Below, piece by piece: positions 42,427 to 53,453 of a DNA stretch of 64,000 bases. The translations under genes and the position numbers were made by a program. This stretch comes from Pseudomonadota bacterium (GTDB lineage Bacteria > Pseudomonadota > Alphaproteobacteria > Acetobacterales > Acetobacteraceae): contig JAJZFA010000061.1 of assembly GCA_021805565.1 (NCBI GenBank), forward strand, positions 1-64,000, written 5' to 3'. Within the stretch, counting starts at the first letter, position 1; each line of letters opens with the position of its first letter. The notes under the pieces were generated by a model. That model had not been told where the DNA came from, searched no databases, and saw nothing but the letters and a program-made list of their open reading frames with translations.

Positions 42427-45147
42427 ATGGGACTGCACCCTGACTTTCCACTCTCGCCTTACGACGAACTGGCCCCCGACGTGCGCTGGTTCCCCGCCGC
42501 CGAGGAACTGCGCACCACCGCCTATCGCAAGCTGTTACCGCCGCTGGTCGCGCAAATCCGTGAAGCGGTCGCCCTGTGGCGGGACGCCGCGTATGCTGGC
42601 GCATCCCCGACCTCCAAGGCCCTGCTGGCATGGTGGTTCGAAACCGATCACCTGACCGAACAGGCCGACGGTTCCCTGAACCCGTTCCGCTACTATTTCG
42701 CCCAGCGCGAAGCGGTGGAAACCGTCATCTGGCTGTATGACGTGCGCGGCGCCCGCGACAAGCACGACCTGATGCGGTTCGACTCATCGGGCGCCGTCTC
42801 GGCCAATATGTTCGACGAAAGTTGGCCGCGATTCGTCGTGAAGATGGCCACCGGCGCCGGCAAAACCAAGGTCCTGTCGCTGCTGATGGCCTGGAGCTAC
42901 TTCCACCGCCTGTACGAACCCGGCTCCACCCTCGCCCGCAACTTCCTGATGATCGCACCCAACATCATCGTGCTGGACCGCCTGCGCACCGACTTCGACG
43001 GACTGCGCATCTTCTTCAACGACCCCATCCTGCCCGGCAACGGCCACGCCGGCCGCAACTGGCGGGAGGATTTCCAGATTGCCCTGCACATCCAGGACGA
43101 CGTGCGCATCGTCCGCCCCACCGGCAACCTGTTCCTGACCAACATCCACCGCGTCTATCTGGGCGAGGTTCCCGAACCCTCCCTGCAAGACGACGACCTG
43201 CGCGATTACTTCCTGTCCCCCTTCGGCCCCAAACCCGTCGGCAAAACCACCGACAGCAAGGTCGATCTGGGGGAGATCGTGCGGGAGATCGACGAACTCG
43301 CCGTGTTCAACGACGAAGCGCACCACATCCACGACCCGAAAATGGCGTGGTTCAAGTCCATCCAGGACATCCATCACCGGATGCTGCAAAAAGACCTGAA
43401 GCTGGCCTTGCAACTGGACGTGACAGCCACCCCGCGCCACGACAACGGCGCTATCTTCGTCCAGACCGTCAGCGACTACCCGCTGGTGGAAGCCATCGCC
43501 CAAAACGTGGTGAAACACCCCGTCCTGCCCGACGCGCCCAGCCGCGCCCGGTTGATCGAACACAAAAGCCCGCTGATCGCCGAAAAATACGCCGACTTCC
43601 TAAAACTCGGCATTGAGGAATGGCGCAAAAGCTACGCCGAACACAAAAAGCTCGGGAAAAAAGCCGTGCTGTTCGTGATGGTCGATGACACCAAAAACTG
43701 CGACGAAGTCGGCGAATACCTGCAAAAAATCTGCCCGGAACTGGAAAACGCGGTCCTGGTCATCCACACCAAGGCCAACGGTGAAATCTCCGAGGCGGCA
43801 TCCAGCAAGAACACGGACGAACTGGGCCGGCTGCGGGAGGAATCGAACAAGATCGACTCCTGGGACTCGCCGAACAAAGCCATCGTGTCCGTGCTGATGC
43901 TGAAAGAAGGCTGGGACGTGCGCAACGTCACCGTCATCGTCGGGCTGCGCGCCTACACGGCCGAAAGCAACATCCTGCCCGAACAAACCCTGGGGCGGGG
44001 CCTGCGGCGAATGTATTTCGGCACCGATCAGCGGGAAACCGTCTCTGTCATGGGCACCCCCGCCTTCATGGAATTCGTCGAATCCATCCAGAATGAGGGC
44101 GTGACGTTCGAGCATGTGCCGATGGGCGGCGCGGCCGGGCGCGACCGCAAGGACTCGCTGGTGGTCGAAGTCGATACCGGCAACACCGACAAGGACATCG
44201 ACGCGCTGGATATCGCCCTGCCCCGACTGACCCGCCGCTTCAACCGCGAATACAAGGATCTGGCCGAACTGGACCCCGCGTCGTTCGGCAACGACCGACT
44301 ACCGGTGAAGCCATTCACCCCGGCGCAAACACGGGAAATCGTCTTCAAGACGATGCTGGCAGGCGAGGTCGATCATACCATCAACCTGGATTCCAGCGGC
44401 CCCGGCGACTACCGCTCCGTCGTCGCCTTCTTCGCTCGGCAACTGCTGAAAGACCTGCGACTGGTGGGCGGCTACGACCTGCTGTATCCGAAAGTCCGCG
44501 ACTTCATCCGCGATCACCTGTTCGTTGGCCCGGTCGATCTGGAAGACCCGGTGATCCTGCGGAACCTGTCGGAACCGGACGTCAACAAGCTGCTGTTCGA
44601 CCGCTTCCGGACGGCGATCAACGCGCTGACCGTGCATGATAGCGGCGCCTCACGGATCGAGGGCCATATCAGGTTGCGCGACACCCGCCCGTTCAGCACC
44701 GAACCGCGCGGCTTCGTGCAGGCGAAACGATCCGTGTTCAACCGCATCGTGGGGGAAGCCAACGCCGGCCGGCTGGAACTGGCCTTCGCCGCGTTCCTGG
44801 ACAGCGCCCCCGATGTGCAGGCATTCGGCAAGAACTACATGGCGGTGGGGTTCCGGCTGGATTACGTGCGCGCCAATGGGGAACTTTCCAACTACGTGCC
44901 GGATTTCATCGTGCGCGACAGTGCCGGCGCGGTGTGGATCGTCGAAACCAAGGGGCGGGAAGAACTGGACCTGCCGCAAAAAATGGTTCGGTTGCGCGTG
45001 TGGTGCGCCGACGCGACCGCGGCCAGCGCGGGGGAGGACGGGGTGCGCTACGGCTTCGTCTATGTCGATCAGGATAGTTTCGAACAGCATAGGCCTGTGT
45101 CGTTCGCCGGTCTGGTGACGGCGTTTCGCGAATACCAGGAGGGTTGA
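42427..45147 (+). CDS. Type III-like restriction endonuclease (DEAD/DEAH helicase plus C-terminal nuclease)
   Basis: [24 protein letters not shown] Walker [71 protein letters not shown]-(D/E)xK-like. Confidence 0.9.
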   Translation: MGLHPDFPLSPYDELAPDVRWFPAAEELRTTAYRKLLPPLVAQIREAVALWRDAAYAGASPTSKALLAWWFETDHLTEQADGSLNPFRYYFAQREAVETVIWLYDVRGARDKHDLMRFDSSGAVSANMFDESWPRFVVKMATGAGKTKVLSLLMAWSYFHRLYEPGSTLARNFLMIAPNIIVLDRLRTDFDGLRIFFNDPILPGNGHAGRNWREDFQIALHIQDDVRIVRPTGNLFLTNIHRVYLGEVPEPSLQDDDLRDYFLSPFGPKPVGKTTDSKVDLGEIVREIDELAVFNDEAHHIHDPKMAWFKSIQDIHHRMLQKDLKLALQLDVTATPRHDNGAIFVQTVSDYPLVEAIAQNVVKHPVLPDAPSRARLIEHKSPLIAEKYADFLKLGIEEWRKSYAEHKKLGKKAVLFVMVDDTKNCDEVGEYLQKICPELENAVLVIHTKANGEISEAASSKNTDELGRLREESNKIDSWDSPNKAIVSVLMLKEGWDVRNVTVIVGLRAYTAESNILPEQTLGRGLRRMYFGTDQRETVSVMGTPAFMEFVESIQNEGVTFEHVPMGGAAGRDRKDSLVVEVDTGNTDKDIDALDIALPRLTRRFNREYKDLAELDPASFGNDRLPVKPFTPAQTREIVFKTMLAGEVDHTINLDSSGPGDYRSVVAFFARQLLKDLRLVGGYDLLYPKVRDFIRDHLFVGPVDLEDPVILRNLSEPDVNKLLFDRFRTAINALTVHDSGASRIEGHIRLRDTRPFSTEPRGFVQAKRSVFNRIVGEANAGRLELAFAAFLDSAPDVQAFGKNYMAVGFRLDYVRANGELSNYVPDFIVRDSAGAVWIVETKGREELDLPQKMVRLRVWCADATAASAGEDGVRYGFVYVDQDSFEQHRPVSFAGLVTAFREYQEG

Positions 45148-47186
45148 CTTTGGCGCGCCAGGAGAAAGGGTCTTACGAACTGAGCGAGGCCGACCAGCGG
45201 GATGTGTTCGCGCTGATCCAGCAGGGACGGCCGCTGCCGGAGAAATACCGGTTCATTCTGTTCGAGGATAAGCGCGAGGTCGAACTGGTCTGGAACGGCA
45301 AGACGCGCGATGTCTGCACGACGGTGCTGCCGTTTCAGACGTTAGAGCATATCGACGAGCCCAGGACCGAAACGAAGGCCATGGAGGATCTGTTCGATAG
45401 TCGTGGGCGGCAGTTACGGGGTTGGACGAATAAGCTGATTTGGGGCGATAACAAGCTGATCTTGTCGTCGCTGAAGTCGGGGGCGTTACGGCAGCAGATC
45501 GAGGATGCTGGCGGACTGAAGTTGATTTATATTGATCCGCCATTTGATGTTGGCGCGGATTTTAGCGTTGACATCGAGATCGGTGGCGAGACCTTTCACA
45601 AGGAGCCGAATTTACTTGAGCAAATTGCTTATCGTGATACATGGGGGCGTGGAGCAGATAGTTTCATATCAATGATATATGAACGCCTTATTCTCATGCG
45701 CGACCTGTTGTCCGCCGACGGAAGTTTGTACGTTCATTGCGATTGGCGCGTTAGCACCTATATGCGCCTAGCAATTGAGGAAGTATTTGGCCGAGATGCC
45801 TACCGGAATGAAATCATATGGCAGCGGACAAATGCACATAATGAGACTGGTCAGTATGGTCGTGTCCATGATACGATTCATTTTGCAACAAAATGTCCCG
45901 ACGGTTATATTTGGCATCCTGATTCCATTCCTTTTTCTGAGGAACAAATTGGGCGATATAAGAAAGATCAGGCCGGGCGATATTTCACAACTCAGGATTT
46001 GACGGCACCACGTCCGAATAGTGCTTCAGGTAAATTCGAATGGCGTGGAACGATGCCATCACCTAGCCGTGGTTGGGGATATACGCTCGAACAATTAGAA
46101 TCATGGTGGGCCGATGGGCGCATTGCAACTAAACGGGACGGGACGCCCCGGATGGATGGACTGATAGTCTACTTGGATAGAAAGAATGGACAGGCGCCAC
46201 AAACGATTTGGCAAGACGTGTCGCGCGTTACTAATACCGGCAGTGAACGGCTTGGTTACCCAACGCAGAAACCAGAGGCTCTTCTGGAGCGAATAATAAA
46301 AGCGAGCAGTAATGAGGGCGACCTAATCGCGGATTTTTTTGTAGGTTCCGGAACCGCATCGGCTGTCGCTGAGAAGCTTGGCCGTAGATGGATCGCTTCC
46401 GACCTCGGGAAATTTGGCATCCATACGACGCGAAAGCGCCTAATCGGCGTCCAGCGTCAGAAGAAAGCCGCCGAACAGGATTTCCGCGCCTTCGAAGTCC
46501 TCAACCTCGGCCGCTACGAACGCCAAGCCTACCTCAACATCAGCGGTCGCCTAACCGAGAAGCAAAAATCCCAAGCCCTTGCCCAAAAGGAAAGCGACTT
46601 CCGCGAACTGATCTTGCGCGCCTACAAAGCCACCGGCTTCGGCGGAACCGAGGGCACCCAACCCCAGGACGGCTTCTTCCACGGCGCCCGCAATGGCCGC
46701 CTCGTCGTCATCGGCCCGATCAACCTGCCCGTCGGACGCCTGTTCGTCGAGGAAGTCATCACCGAATGTCGCAAGCGCGGTGCCTCCCGCGTCGATATCC
46801 TGGCGTTCGAGTTTGAAATGGGGTTGTTCCCCGCCGTGCTGGAAGAAGCCCGCGGCAAGGGCATCGACCTGACGCCCAAATACATCCCCGCCGAGGTGTT
46901 CGACAAACGCGCCGTGGACAAGGGCCAGGTCGTCTTCCACGACATCAGCTTCGTCGAGGCCACCGCGCGCTACGATCAGAAGAACAAGCAAGCCGTCAGC
47001 ATCGAACTGACCGACTTTTCGGTCTATTACACCCAAGGCGCCGCCGAGGCCGCGATCGCCGCCATGAAAATCGGCAAATCCGAGGTCGTGTGCAAGCAAG
47101 GCCAGCTCTACAAAGTGACCAAATCCAGGGACAGCGTCGTCAACGAAACCCGCCTGACCAAACACTGGACCGACTGGGTGGACTAA
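45144..47186 (+). CDS. Type III-like site-specific DNA methyltransferase, C-terminally truncated by TAA
   Basis: [16 protein letters not shown] (DPPF) and [29 protein letters not shown] (motif I); overlaps res; conserved tail continues in frame after the stop. Confidence 0.9.
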   Translation: MTLARQEKGSYELSEADQRDVFALIQQGRPLPEKYRFILFEDKREVELVWNGKTRDVCTTVLPFQTLEHIDEPRTETKAMEDLFDSRGRQLRGWTNKLIWGDNKLILSSLKSGALRQQIEDAGGLKLIYIDPPFDVGADFSVDIEIGGETFHKEPNLLEQIAYRDTWGRGADSFISMIYERLILMRDLLSADGSLYVHCDWRVSTYMRLAIEEVFGRDAYRNEIIWQRTNAHNETGQYGRVHDTIHFATKCPDGYIWHPDSIPFSEEQIGRYKKDQAGRYFTTQDLTAPRPNSASGKFEWRGTMPSPSRGWGYTLEQLESWWADGRIATKRDGTPRMDGLIVYLDRKNGQAPQTIWQDVSRVTNTGSERLGYPTQKPEALLERIIKASSNEGDLIADFFVGSGTASAVAEKLGRRWIASDLGKFGIHTTRKRLIGVQRQKKAAEQDFRAFEVLNLGRYERQAYLNISGRLTEKQKSQALAQKESDFRELILRAYKATGFGGTEGTQPQDGFFHGARNGRLVVIGPINLPVGRLFVEEVITECRKRGASRVDILAFEFEMGLFPAVLEEARGKGIDLTPKYIPAEVFDKRAVDKGQVVFHDISFVEATARYDQKNKQAVSIELTDFSVYYTQGAAEAAIAAMKIGKSEVVCKQGQLYKVTKSRDSVVNETRLTKHWTDWVD

Positions 47187-47501
47187 TGGGCGGTCGATTT
47201 CGACTACCTCCAACGCCGGGAGATGATCAGGGTTCCGGTCGGATCGGGCCTGGGCGGCGTAACCTCCCTGCCCGGCCTGGAACCGCCGCAAGGCGAATTG
47301 CCGGCGTTCGAGGACCGTTGGACCGGCGGCTATATTTTCGAAAATGAATGGCAAAGTTTCCGCACGCGCCAGAACCGGACCCTGGAATTGAAAACCCCGC
47401 CGCACCTGTATGACCGGCCCGGCCGCTACACCGTCGCGGTGAAGGTTATCGACATTTTCGGCAACGACACGATGACACTGGTGCCGATCAACGTGGGGTA
47501 A
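47187..47501 (+). pseudogene. Detached C-terminal segment of the methyltransferase, same frame after premature stop
   Basis: ...HWTDWVD*WAVDFDYLQRREMIRVPVGSG...GGYIFENEWQSFRTRQNRTLELKTPPHLYDRPGRYTVAVKVIDIFGNDTMTLVPINVG*. Confidence 0.75.
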
Positions 47502-47869
47502 GGGTTGAAGGGATACCGTTGGAAGCACGCCGCCGATGAGCAACCGGCGATTTCACGGTAACCGGCGCGAAAATCACGGAGCAAGTCCAGCGCCGGACAT
47601 CATCTATTAACCTTTCGACGCTAATATATGTTTGCCGTCCACGGTGTTGCCCACGGGCATCGAACCAACCTCTCAGGCATGCGCCCCCTCCAGGCGTGCC
47701 TGTTTGGCGTTTGGGGAATGAGGCGGGTATGGCAGGGCGTTGGAAACATTCGCGCGATCCGGCGTTGACAAATTGGCCCTTAATTGACCATGGCGGTTCA
47801 CGATTCGGCGTGACCGGGTTGGAAATCAGGACCACTATCGGATATCGGCTCCGCCGGAAGGTACAGTTC

Positions 47870-48100
47870 ATGGCACTGATCGGGACTCACAAGCGAACCC
47901 TCTCGCGCGCTGGCAAACCGATGGCATCGGGGAACGGCGTAAGGAGTTTTACGTCCGGGCTACTGTTTGGCCTGAGTTCGGTGAGTCTCTTTTTCGCGGG
48001 GGAAATTCGGCCGCCGAAAGCGCCTGCCGACGGCATCGCTTCCGATTGGAAATCGGTAGGGGCCGACATGGCGGCGGCAATGGGCAAGCGTGTCGGATAA
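47870..48100 (+). CDS. Small hypothetical protein upstream of the DUF2335 gene
   Basis: MALIGTHKRTLSRAGKPMASGNGVRSFTSGLLFGLSSVSLFFAGEIRPPKAPADGIASDWKSVGADMAAAMGKRVG; overlaps the next ORF. Confidence 0.5.
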   Translation: MALIGTHKRTLSRAGKPMASGNGVRSFTSGLLFGLSSVSLFFAGEIRPPKAPADGIASDWKSVGADMAAAMGKRVG

Positions 48101-48662
48101 GAATGGCGGAACCGTCCCGGTCTCCACGGGACAGCCGGAAAAACAGGGCGACAACCCTCTGTCGCAGCTGACTCCGGCAGAAGCGGACTATGTCGGAAAA
48201 GCCGCCGATATTCTGCGCCCGCTCCTGAAAAACCCATCGGAAGCGCCCAAAGCGGCGGCGGCCATTGTCGCAAGCGTGGAGATGTTCAGCGGCCCGCTGC
48301 CGCACCCGGAGCATCTGGAACGATATGAGACATTAGCCCCGGGCATTGCGCGCGATATCTTCGATATGACAGCCAAGGAGCAAGTGCATCGGCACGCAAT
48401 ACAGCGCCTTGAGATGAGATATCCCTATTTCGGCTGGTTTTCCGGTACGGTGGGATTTTTGGCGTGTATCGGCGCGGCGGTTTATCTGGCGATATTGGGC
48501 AATCGCGACGCGCTGGCGGCAGGAGTACTGGGCGTTCCTGTCGTAGGGGTCGTTGGCTGGTTCATCAATGCTCGGATCAGCCAAACGTTTCAGCCACCGA
48601 GCGAGGTAGAAACATCCCAAAGGGCTGCTGGCAGCGGGACAGCATCCAAAAGGGCGCGCTGA
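48090..48662 (+). CDS. DUF2335 family membrane protein
   Basis: FSGPLPHPEHLERYETLAPGIARDIFDMTAKEQVHRHAIQRLEM followed by two TM segments; GTG start. Confidence 0.8.
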   Translation: MSDKNGGTVPVSTGQPEKQGDNPLSQLTPAEADYVGKAADILRPLLKNPSEAPKAAAAIVASVEMFSGPLPHPEHLERYETLAPGIARDIFDMTAKEQVHRHAIQRLEMRYPYFGWFSGTVGFLACIGAAVYLAILGNRDALAAGVLGVPVVGVVGWFINARISQTFQPPSEVETSQRAAGSGTASKRAR

Positions 48663-49056
48663 TCGATAAATTCCTAGGCGGAGCCGCGTCGAGAGCAGTA
48701 TCCGCCGCCGCGTGTGTTACACAAAGCCCAATCCGCTGCGGAATCAATCTCAATATCATATTAAAATCTTGCATCGCGGCTATTGAGACGCCCGTTAGAC
48801 GGACAGTCGCGCTTTGGCAGGCCCGCCAGCGCAGCCCCAGAAACCATACGGCAGCACCCCCCACAAATCCAACAGCACCTTCCGTGACGCTCGCTGGCAC
48901 CCGTCGAACGCGGCTGGCAAAACGGCACGATCCACCCTGCCGCGAACCTGCCAGGGCAGCAGCCCCGCATACCTCGCACCAGTGGCACCGCGATTGTGCA
49001 TAGCAACACACCTTGCGAACCGACGATAAGAAGCTAGCTTACGATCAGCACCCTAT

Positions 49057-50166
49057 ATGATCGGACTCGCGCTGATGTCTCAAGCCACGACCACGTTCCG
49101 AGACGACATTGCCGGCCATCCGGCAACCCGCACACGCAGCCGCAAGAACCTGCTGCGCTGGGGCCTGATGGCCGGCGGCGTCGTGGCGGCCGTCATCGGC
49201 GGCGGCTTCTACTGGCTGTCAAGCGGCCGGTGGGTCGATACCGACGACGCCTACGTCCAGGCCGACAGCATGATGTTGTCCACCGACGTATCGGGCATCG
49301 TCGAAGCCATTCCGGTGCACGAAGGCCAGACCGTGACCAAGGGCCAGGTACTGTTCAGCCTGGACCCGCAAAAATTCCAGATCGCGCTCGACAACGCGCG
49401 GGCAAATCTCGCGCAGGTGCGGCTGAACGTCGAAGCCGCCAAAGCCGACTATCAGGCCGCGTTGCGCGACACCGACGTCAAACGCCAGCAGGTGAACGCC
49501 GATCAGGGCACCTATGACCGCTATGCCGCGCTGGTAAAGACGCACGCCGTGACCCAGCAGGAAACCGACGATGCCCGCTTTAAGCTGGCCGCGGACCAGC
49601 AAGCCGTCAGCGCCTCGCAAAGCCAGGCCCGGGCGCTGTTGGCGAAGCTCGCGGGCAACCCCGACATCGCGATCGAGGACACGCCGTCGTTCAAACAGGC
49701 CCAGGCCCAGGTGTCGGAGGCTGAACGCGAAATGAACCACGCGGTGGTCAAAGCGCCGTACGACGGCGTGGTCACGCGGGTCAACGCATTGCAAATCGGC
49801 ATGTATCTGGGCGCCAGCACCGCGGCGTTCGGTCTGGTCTCCACCGACCGGGTGTGGGTCGAAGCACAGCCCAAGGAAACCCAACTGACCTTCGCCAAAA
49901 ACGGCGATCCGGTCGATGTCAGCTTCGATCTGTATCCCGGACGCACCTGGAAGGGTTCGGTGCAAAGCGTCTCCCCGGCGACCGATCAGAATTTCTCCCT
50001 GCTGCCGGCCGAAAATTCATCGGGTAACTGGGTGAAGGTGGTGCAGCGTATTCCGGTTCGTATCCAGATCGATCGCAAGCCCGGCGATCCGCCGTTGCGC
50101 GCGGGCATGAGCGCGGATATCGACATCGACACCGGTCACGTCCGCACCCTTTCGGACCTGTTCTAG
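49057..50166 (+). CDS. HlyD/EmrA-type membrane fusion protein
   Basis: VDTDDAYVQADSMMLSTDVSGIVEAIPVHEGQTVTKGQVLFSLDP...APYDGVVTRV. Confidence 0.92.
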   Translation: MIGLALMSQATTTFRDDIAGHPATRTRSRKNLLRWGLMAGGVVAAVIGGGFYWLSSGRWVDTDDAYVQADSMMLSTDVSGIVEAIPVHEGQTVTKGQVLFSLDPQKFQIALDNARANLAQVRLNVEAAKADYQAALRDTDVKRQQVNADQGTYDRYAALVKTHAVTQQETDDARFKLAADQQAVSASQSQARALLAKLAGNPDIAIEDTPSFKQAQAQVSEAEREMNHAVVKAPYDGVVTRVNALQIGMYLGASTAAFGLVSTDRVWVEAQPKETQLTFAKNGDPVDVSFDLYPGRTWKGSVQSVSPATDQNFSLLPAENSSGNWVKVVQRIPVRIQIDRKPGDPPLRAGMSADIDIDTGHVRTLSDLF

Positions 50167-50176
50167 GACCAAAACC

Positions 50177-51715
50177 ATGCAGCCCGGACAGGACCAGGTG
50201 GTTCCGCATCGCGCGCTGATTACCGTGTGCGCGATGCTGGCGACGCTGATGCAGTCGCTGGATTCGACGATCGCGAACGTTGCTTTGCCGTATATGCAGG
50301 GCAGCCTGTCCGCGAGTTACGATCAGGTCACCTGGGTTCTGACATCCTACATCACCGCCGCCGCCATCATGACCGCCCCCGTCGGCTGGTTATCCGCTCG
50401 GTTTGGGCTGAAAAACCTCTATCTTATCTCGATGATCGGCTTCACCGTCGCGTCGATGTTGTGCGGCGTCGCGCAATCGCTGCCGGAAATGGTGGTGTTC
50501 CGCCTGTTGCAGGGCGTGTTCGGCGCGGCATTAGTGCCGCTGTCGCAATCGACGATGCTGAACATTTACCCGCCCGCCATGCGCGGATCGGCGATGGCGG
50601 TTTGGGGCATGGGCGTGATGGTCGGGCCGATCCTTGGCCCCACGCTGGGCGGCTATCTGACCGAGATGTATAACTGGCGCTGGGTGTTCTTCGTCAACCT
50701 GCCGTTCGGCGTGCTGGCGACACTCGGCATGGCCGCGTTCCTGCCGAAGACCGAACCGGGCACAGGCATGAAATTCGACTGGATCGGCTTCGGCGTCCTG
50801 GCGCTGGGCATCGGCAGTTTCCAGTTGATGCTGGACCGGGGCGAGACCAAGGACTGGTTCGGCTCGACCGAAATTATCGTCGAGGCGGCCCTGGCGGCGG
50901 TGGGATTCTATCTGTTCATCGTTCACATGTTCACGGCGGAAAAGCCGTTTATTACCCCGCGCGTGTTCCGCGACCGCAACCTGTCCGCGTCCCTGGTGGT
51001 GATGTTCGCGGTCGGGATGGTGTTGTTCGCGGTGTCCGCCTTGCTGGCGCCGTGGCTGCAAAATCTGGCCGGCTATCCGGTGGAAACGGCCGGTTTGGCG
51101 ATGGCGCCGCGCGGTGTCGGCACAATGGCCGCGATGATGATCGCCGGGCGGTTGTCGGATCGCGCGGACCCACGGCTGTTGATGGGTTTCGGCATTCTGG
51201 TGCTGTCGTGGAGCCTGTACCGGATGACGTTCTGGACGCCGGCGGTGTCGGACACGACGATCGTTCTGAATACGATGCTGCAAGGCTGGGGCCTGGGATT
51301 TGTCTTCGTGCCGTTGCAGGTGATCGCCTTCGCGACGGTGGAACCGGCACTGCGAACCGAGGGCACGGCGCTGCTGAGCCTGACGCGGAACGTGGGCAGC
51401 GCGATCGGCATTTCGGTGACCAGTTCGCTGGTGACACAAAATACCCAGATCGTTCACGCAACGTTAGCGGGTTACATTACGCCATTAAACCGAGCGTTTC
51501 AGGGCGCGGCGGCGGCTTTGATGCCGACAACGCCGCACGGTGCGCAAGTGTTGAACGGCATGCTGACACAACAGGCAGAGATTATCGCCTATAATGACGA
51601 CTGGAAGCTGATGATGCTGCTGGCGTTGCCGATGCTGCCGCTATTGTTGCTGATGCGCCGGCCGAATAAGGGCGCCGCGGGTCCAGGGCCGGAACATCCG
51701 GCGGTGATCGACTGA
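50177..51715 (+). CDS. DHA2/EmrB-type MFS drug exporter
   Basis: MLATLMQSLDSTIANVALPYMQGSLSASYDQVTWVLTSYITAAAIMTAPVGWLSARFG...GPTLGGYLTEMYNWRWVFFVNLP. Confidence 0.95.
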   Translation: MQPGQDQVVPHRALITVCAMLATLMQSLDSTIANVALPYMQGSLSASYDQVTWVLTSYITAAAIMTAPVGWLSARFGLKNLYLISMIGFTVASMLCGVAQSLPEMVVFRLLQGVFGAALVPLSQSTMLNIYPPAMRGSAMAVWGMGVMVGPILGPTLGGYLTEMYNWRWVFFVNLPFGVLATLGMAAFLPKTEPGTGMKFDWIGFGVLALGIGSFQLMLDRGETKDWFGSTEIIVEAALAAVGFYLFIVHMFTAEKPFITPRVFRDRNLSASLVVMFAVGMVLFAVSALLAPWLQNLAGYPVETAGLAMAPRGVGTMAAMMIAGRLSDRADPRLLMGFGILVLSWSLYRMTFWTPAVSDTTIVLNTMLQGWGLGFVFVPLQVIAFATVEPALRTEGTALLSLTRNVGSAIGISVTSSLVTQNTQIVHATLAGYITPLNRAFQGAAAALMPTTPHGAQVLNGMLTQQAEIIAYNDDWKLMMLLALPMLPLLLLMRRPNKGAAGPGPEHPAVID

Positions 51716-51784
51716 CAGCATTTCCAACAATGGGCGTTACGTGCGTCATAACCGGGCGGTGCCGGTCATGACGCACATCGATAC

Positions 51785-53437
51785 TTATGTGGAATAATCC
51801 GAAAACGCCACGCCGGAGAAACGCGCCCGGTAATCCGTGCGGACGTTGACCAGTGCGACACGGCCCTTGTCCACCTCGGCCTGCGCGCGTTCCAGCGCCG
51901 GGCGGATGTCTTCCACCTTCGTGATGTATTCGCCGTAGCCACCCAGCGCCTCGCAGATTTTGTCGTATCGGGTGTACCCCAGATCCCGGCCGGGTTTTTC
52001 GCGCTTGGGGTCGCCGGTCCAGCCGCCGTTCAGGCTGATCACCACCAGGATAGGAATTTTGTGCCGGATCGCGGTATCCAGTTCCATCGCGTTCAGGCCC
52101 ATCGAACCGTCGCCATGCACCACGATCACCTGCTTATCCGGACAGGCGACTTTCGCGCCGACGCCGAACGGCAGGCCCACACCCATGGTGCCGAACGGAC
52201 CGGAGTTCAAACGATGTCCCGGCGCGAAGGTGGGCATTGTCTGGCGGCCGAAATTCAGCGTCTCCTGCCCATCGACGCACAGGATGGCGTCGCGTTTGGC
52301 GAAGTCCCGCACTGCTTCCAGCATGCGGACGGGGTGGATATCGCCGTCCTCCACCAACTTGTTGGCCCCGGCGGAAGATCGTTTCGCGATCTCTCCATCC
52401 GACAGTTGCTTGCGCCAGCCGGCATAGCGATCCGGGTCGATGCGGCCCTTGACGCCTTGCAGCAACTGACCCAGCACCGCCTTGCAGTCGCCGACGATGG
52501 GGATATCGACGTAACGCGCGGCGGCGCCGATCTCGGCCGGATCGATATCGATACGGGCTATCTTCGCGGACGGCCCGAAGCGCGGCGGACTGGCATGCCC
52601 GATGATATAGTTCATGCGGGTGCCCAGGACGATGATCAGGTCGGCGTCCTTGAACGCGCCGGATCGCATGGACAGGTACGAATACGGGTGATCGTCCGGC
52701 ACCACGCCACGGCCTTGCGGGGTGGTGTAGAACGGGATGCCGGCGGCTTCGACGAACGCTTGCATTTCCGTCCAGGCGCGCGACCAGATAACGCCGGATC
52801 CCGACACGATCAGCGGATTTTTTGCTTCCGCCAGCGCGCCGATCAGCGCATCGACCTGACGCGGGTCGCCCATCGGGCGGCTGTCCAGCATCGGCCGTCC
52901 GGCGAACGACCAATCGACCAGATTTTCGTCGATCTTCTGATACAGCATGTCGCCTGGGCAATCGAGATAGACCGGACCCGGTTTGCCGCTTATCGCCTTT
53001 TGCAGCGCGAAGTTAATTTGTTGCGGAATGCGTTTCAGGTTGATCAGCCGATCGACATATTTGCAGCAGCCGCGCATCAGTTCGACCTGATCGATTTCCT
53101 GAAAGACCTGACGGCCGAACTGCGACAGCGGACTGCTGCCGCCGAGTGCCACCACCGGGCAGCAATCGACCAGCGCATTGGCCATGCCGGTGATCAAATT
53201 CGTTACGCCAGGGCCGGACGCGGCCATGCAGACGGACGGCACCTGTTTAAGGCGGCTATAGGCCTGGCACATGAACGCGGCGGCTTGCTCATGGCGGACA
53301 TCGATCATGCGGATGCCTTCCTTGATGCAGGTGGCTTCCGCCAGCAGCATGGGTCCGCCCATGATGTAGAACAGATCGGCGACACCTTCCTTTTGCAGGC
53401 AGCGGGCGATGATTTCCGAACCGGTGATTTCCGCCAT
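51785..53437 (-). CDS. Thiamine pyrophosphate-dependent enzyme (acetolactate synthase/2-hydroxyacyl-CoA lyase-like)
   Basis: MAEITGSEIIARCLQKEGVADLFYIMGGPMLL...ASGPGVTNLITGMANAL...VHGDGSMGLNAMELDTAIRHKIPILVVISLNGGW. Confidence 0.9.
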   Translation of the reverse strand: MAEITGSEIIARCLQKEGVADLFYIMGGPMLLAEATCIKEGIRMIDVRHEQAAAFMCQAYSRLKQVPSVCMAASGPGVTNLITGMANALVDCCPVVALGGSSPLSQFGRQVFQEIDQVELMRGCCKYVDRLINLKRIPQQINFALQKAISGKPGPVYLDCPGDMLYQKIDENLVDWSFAGRPMLDSRPMGDPRQVDALIGALAEAKNPLIVSGSGVIWSRAWTEMQAFVEAAGIPFYTTPQGRGVVPDDHPYSYLSMRSGAFKDADLIIVLGTRMNYIIGHASPPRFGPSAKIARIDIDPAEIGAAARYVDIPIVGDCKAVLGQLLQGVKGRIDPDRYAGWRKQLSDGEIAKRSSAGANKLVEDGDIHPVRMLEAVRDFAKRDAILCVDGQETLNFGRQTMPTFAPGHRLNSGPFGTMGVGLPFGVGAKVACPDKQVIVVHGDGSMGLNAMELDTAIRHKIPILVVISLNGGWTGDPKREKPGRDLGYTRYDKICEALGGYGEYITKVEDIRPALERAQAEVDKGRVALVNVRTDYRARFSGVAFSDYST

Positions 53438-53453
53438 GGTTGTTCTCCCTCGA

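Noticed and set aside
47640-47710. Possible tRNA-like fragment (ggcatcgaaccaacctctcaggcatgcgccccc)
   Set aside because: No consistent acceptor stem, D-arm or symmetrical T-arm could be drawn on either strand.
48464-49029. Overlapping short ORFs between the DUF2335 gene and the efflux operon (possible transposase remnant)
   Set aside because: No IS-family motif or terminal repeats recognisable by eye; left unannotated.
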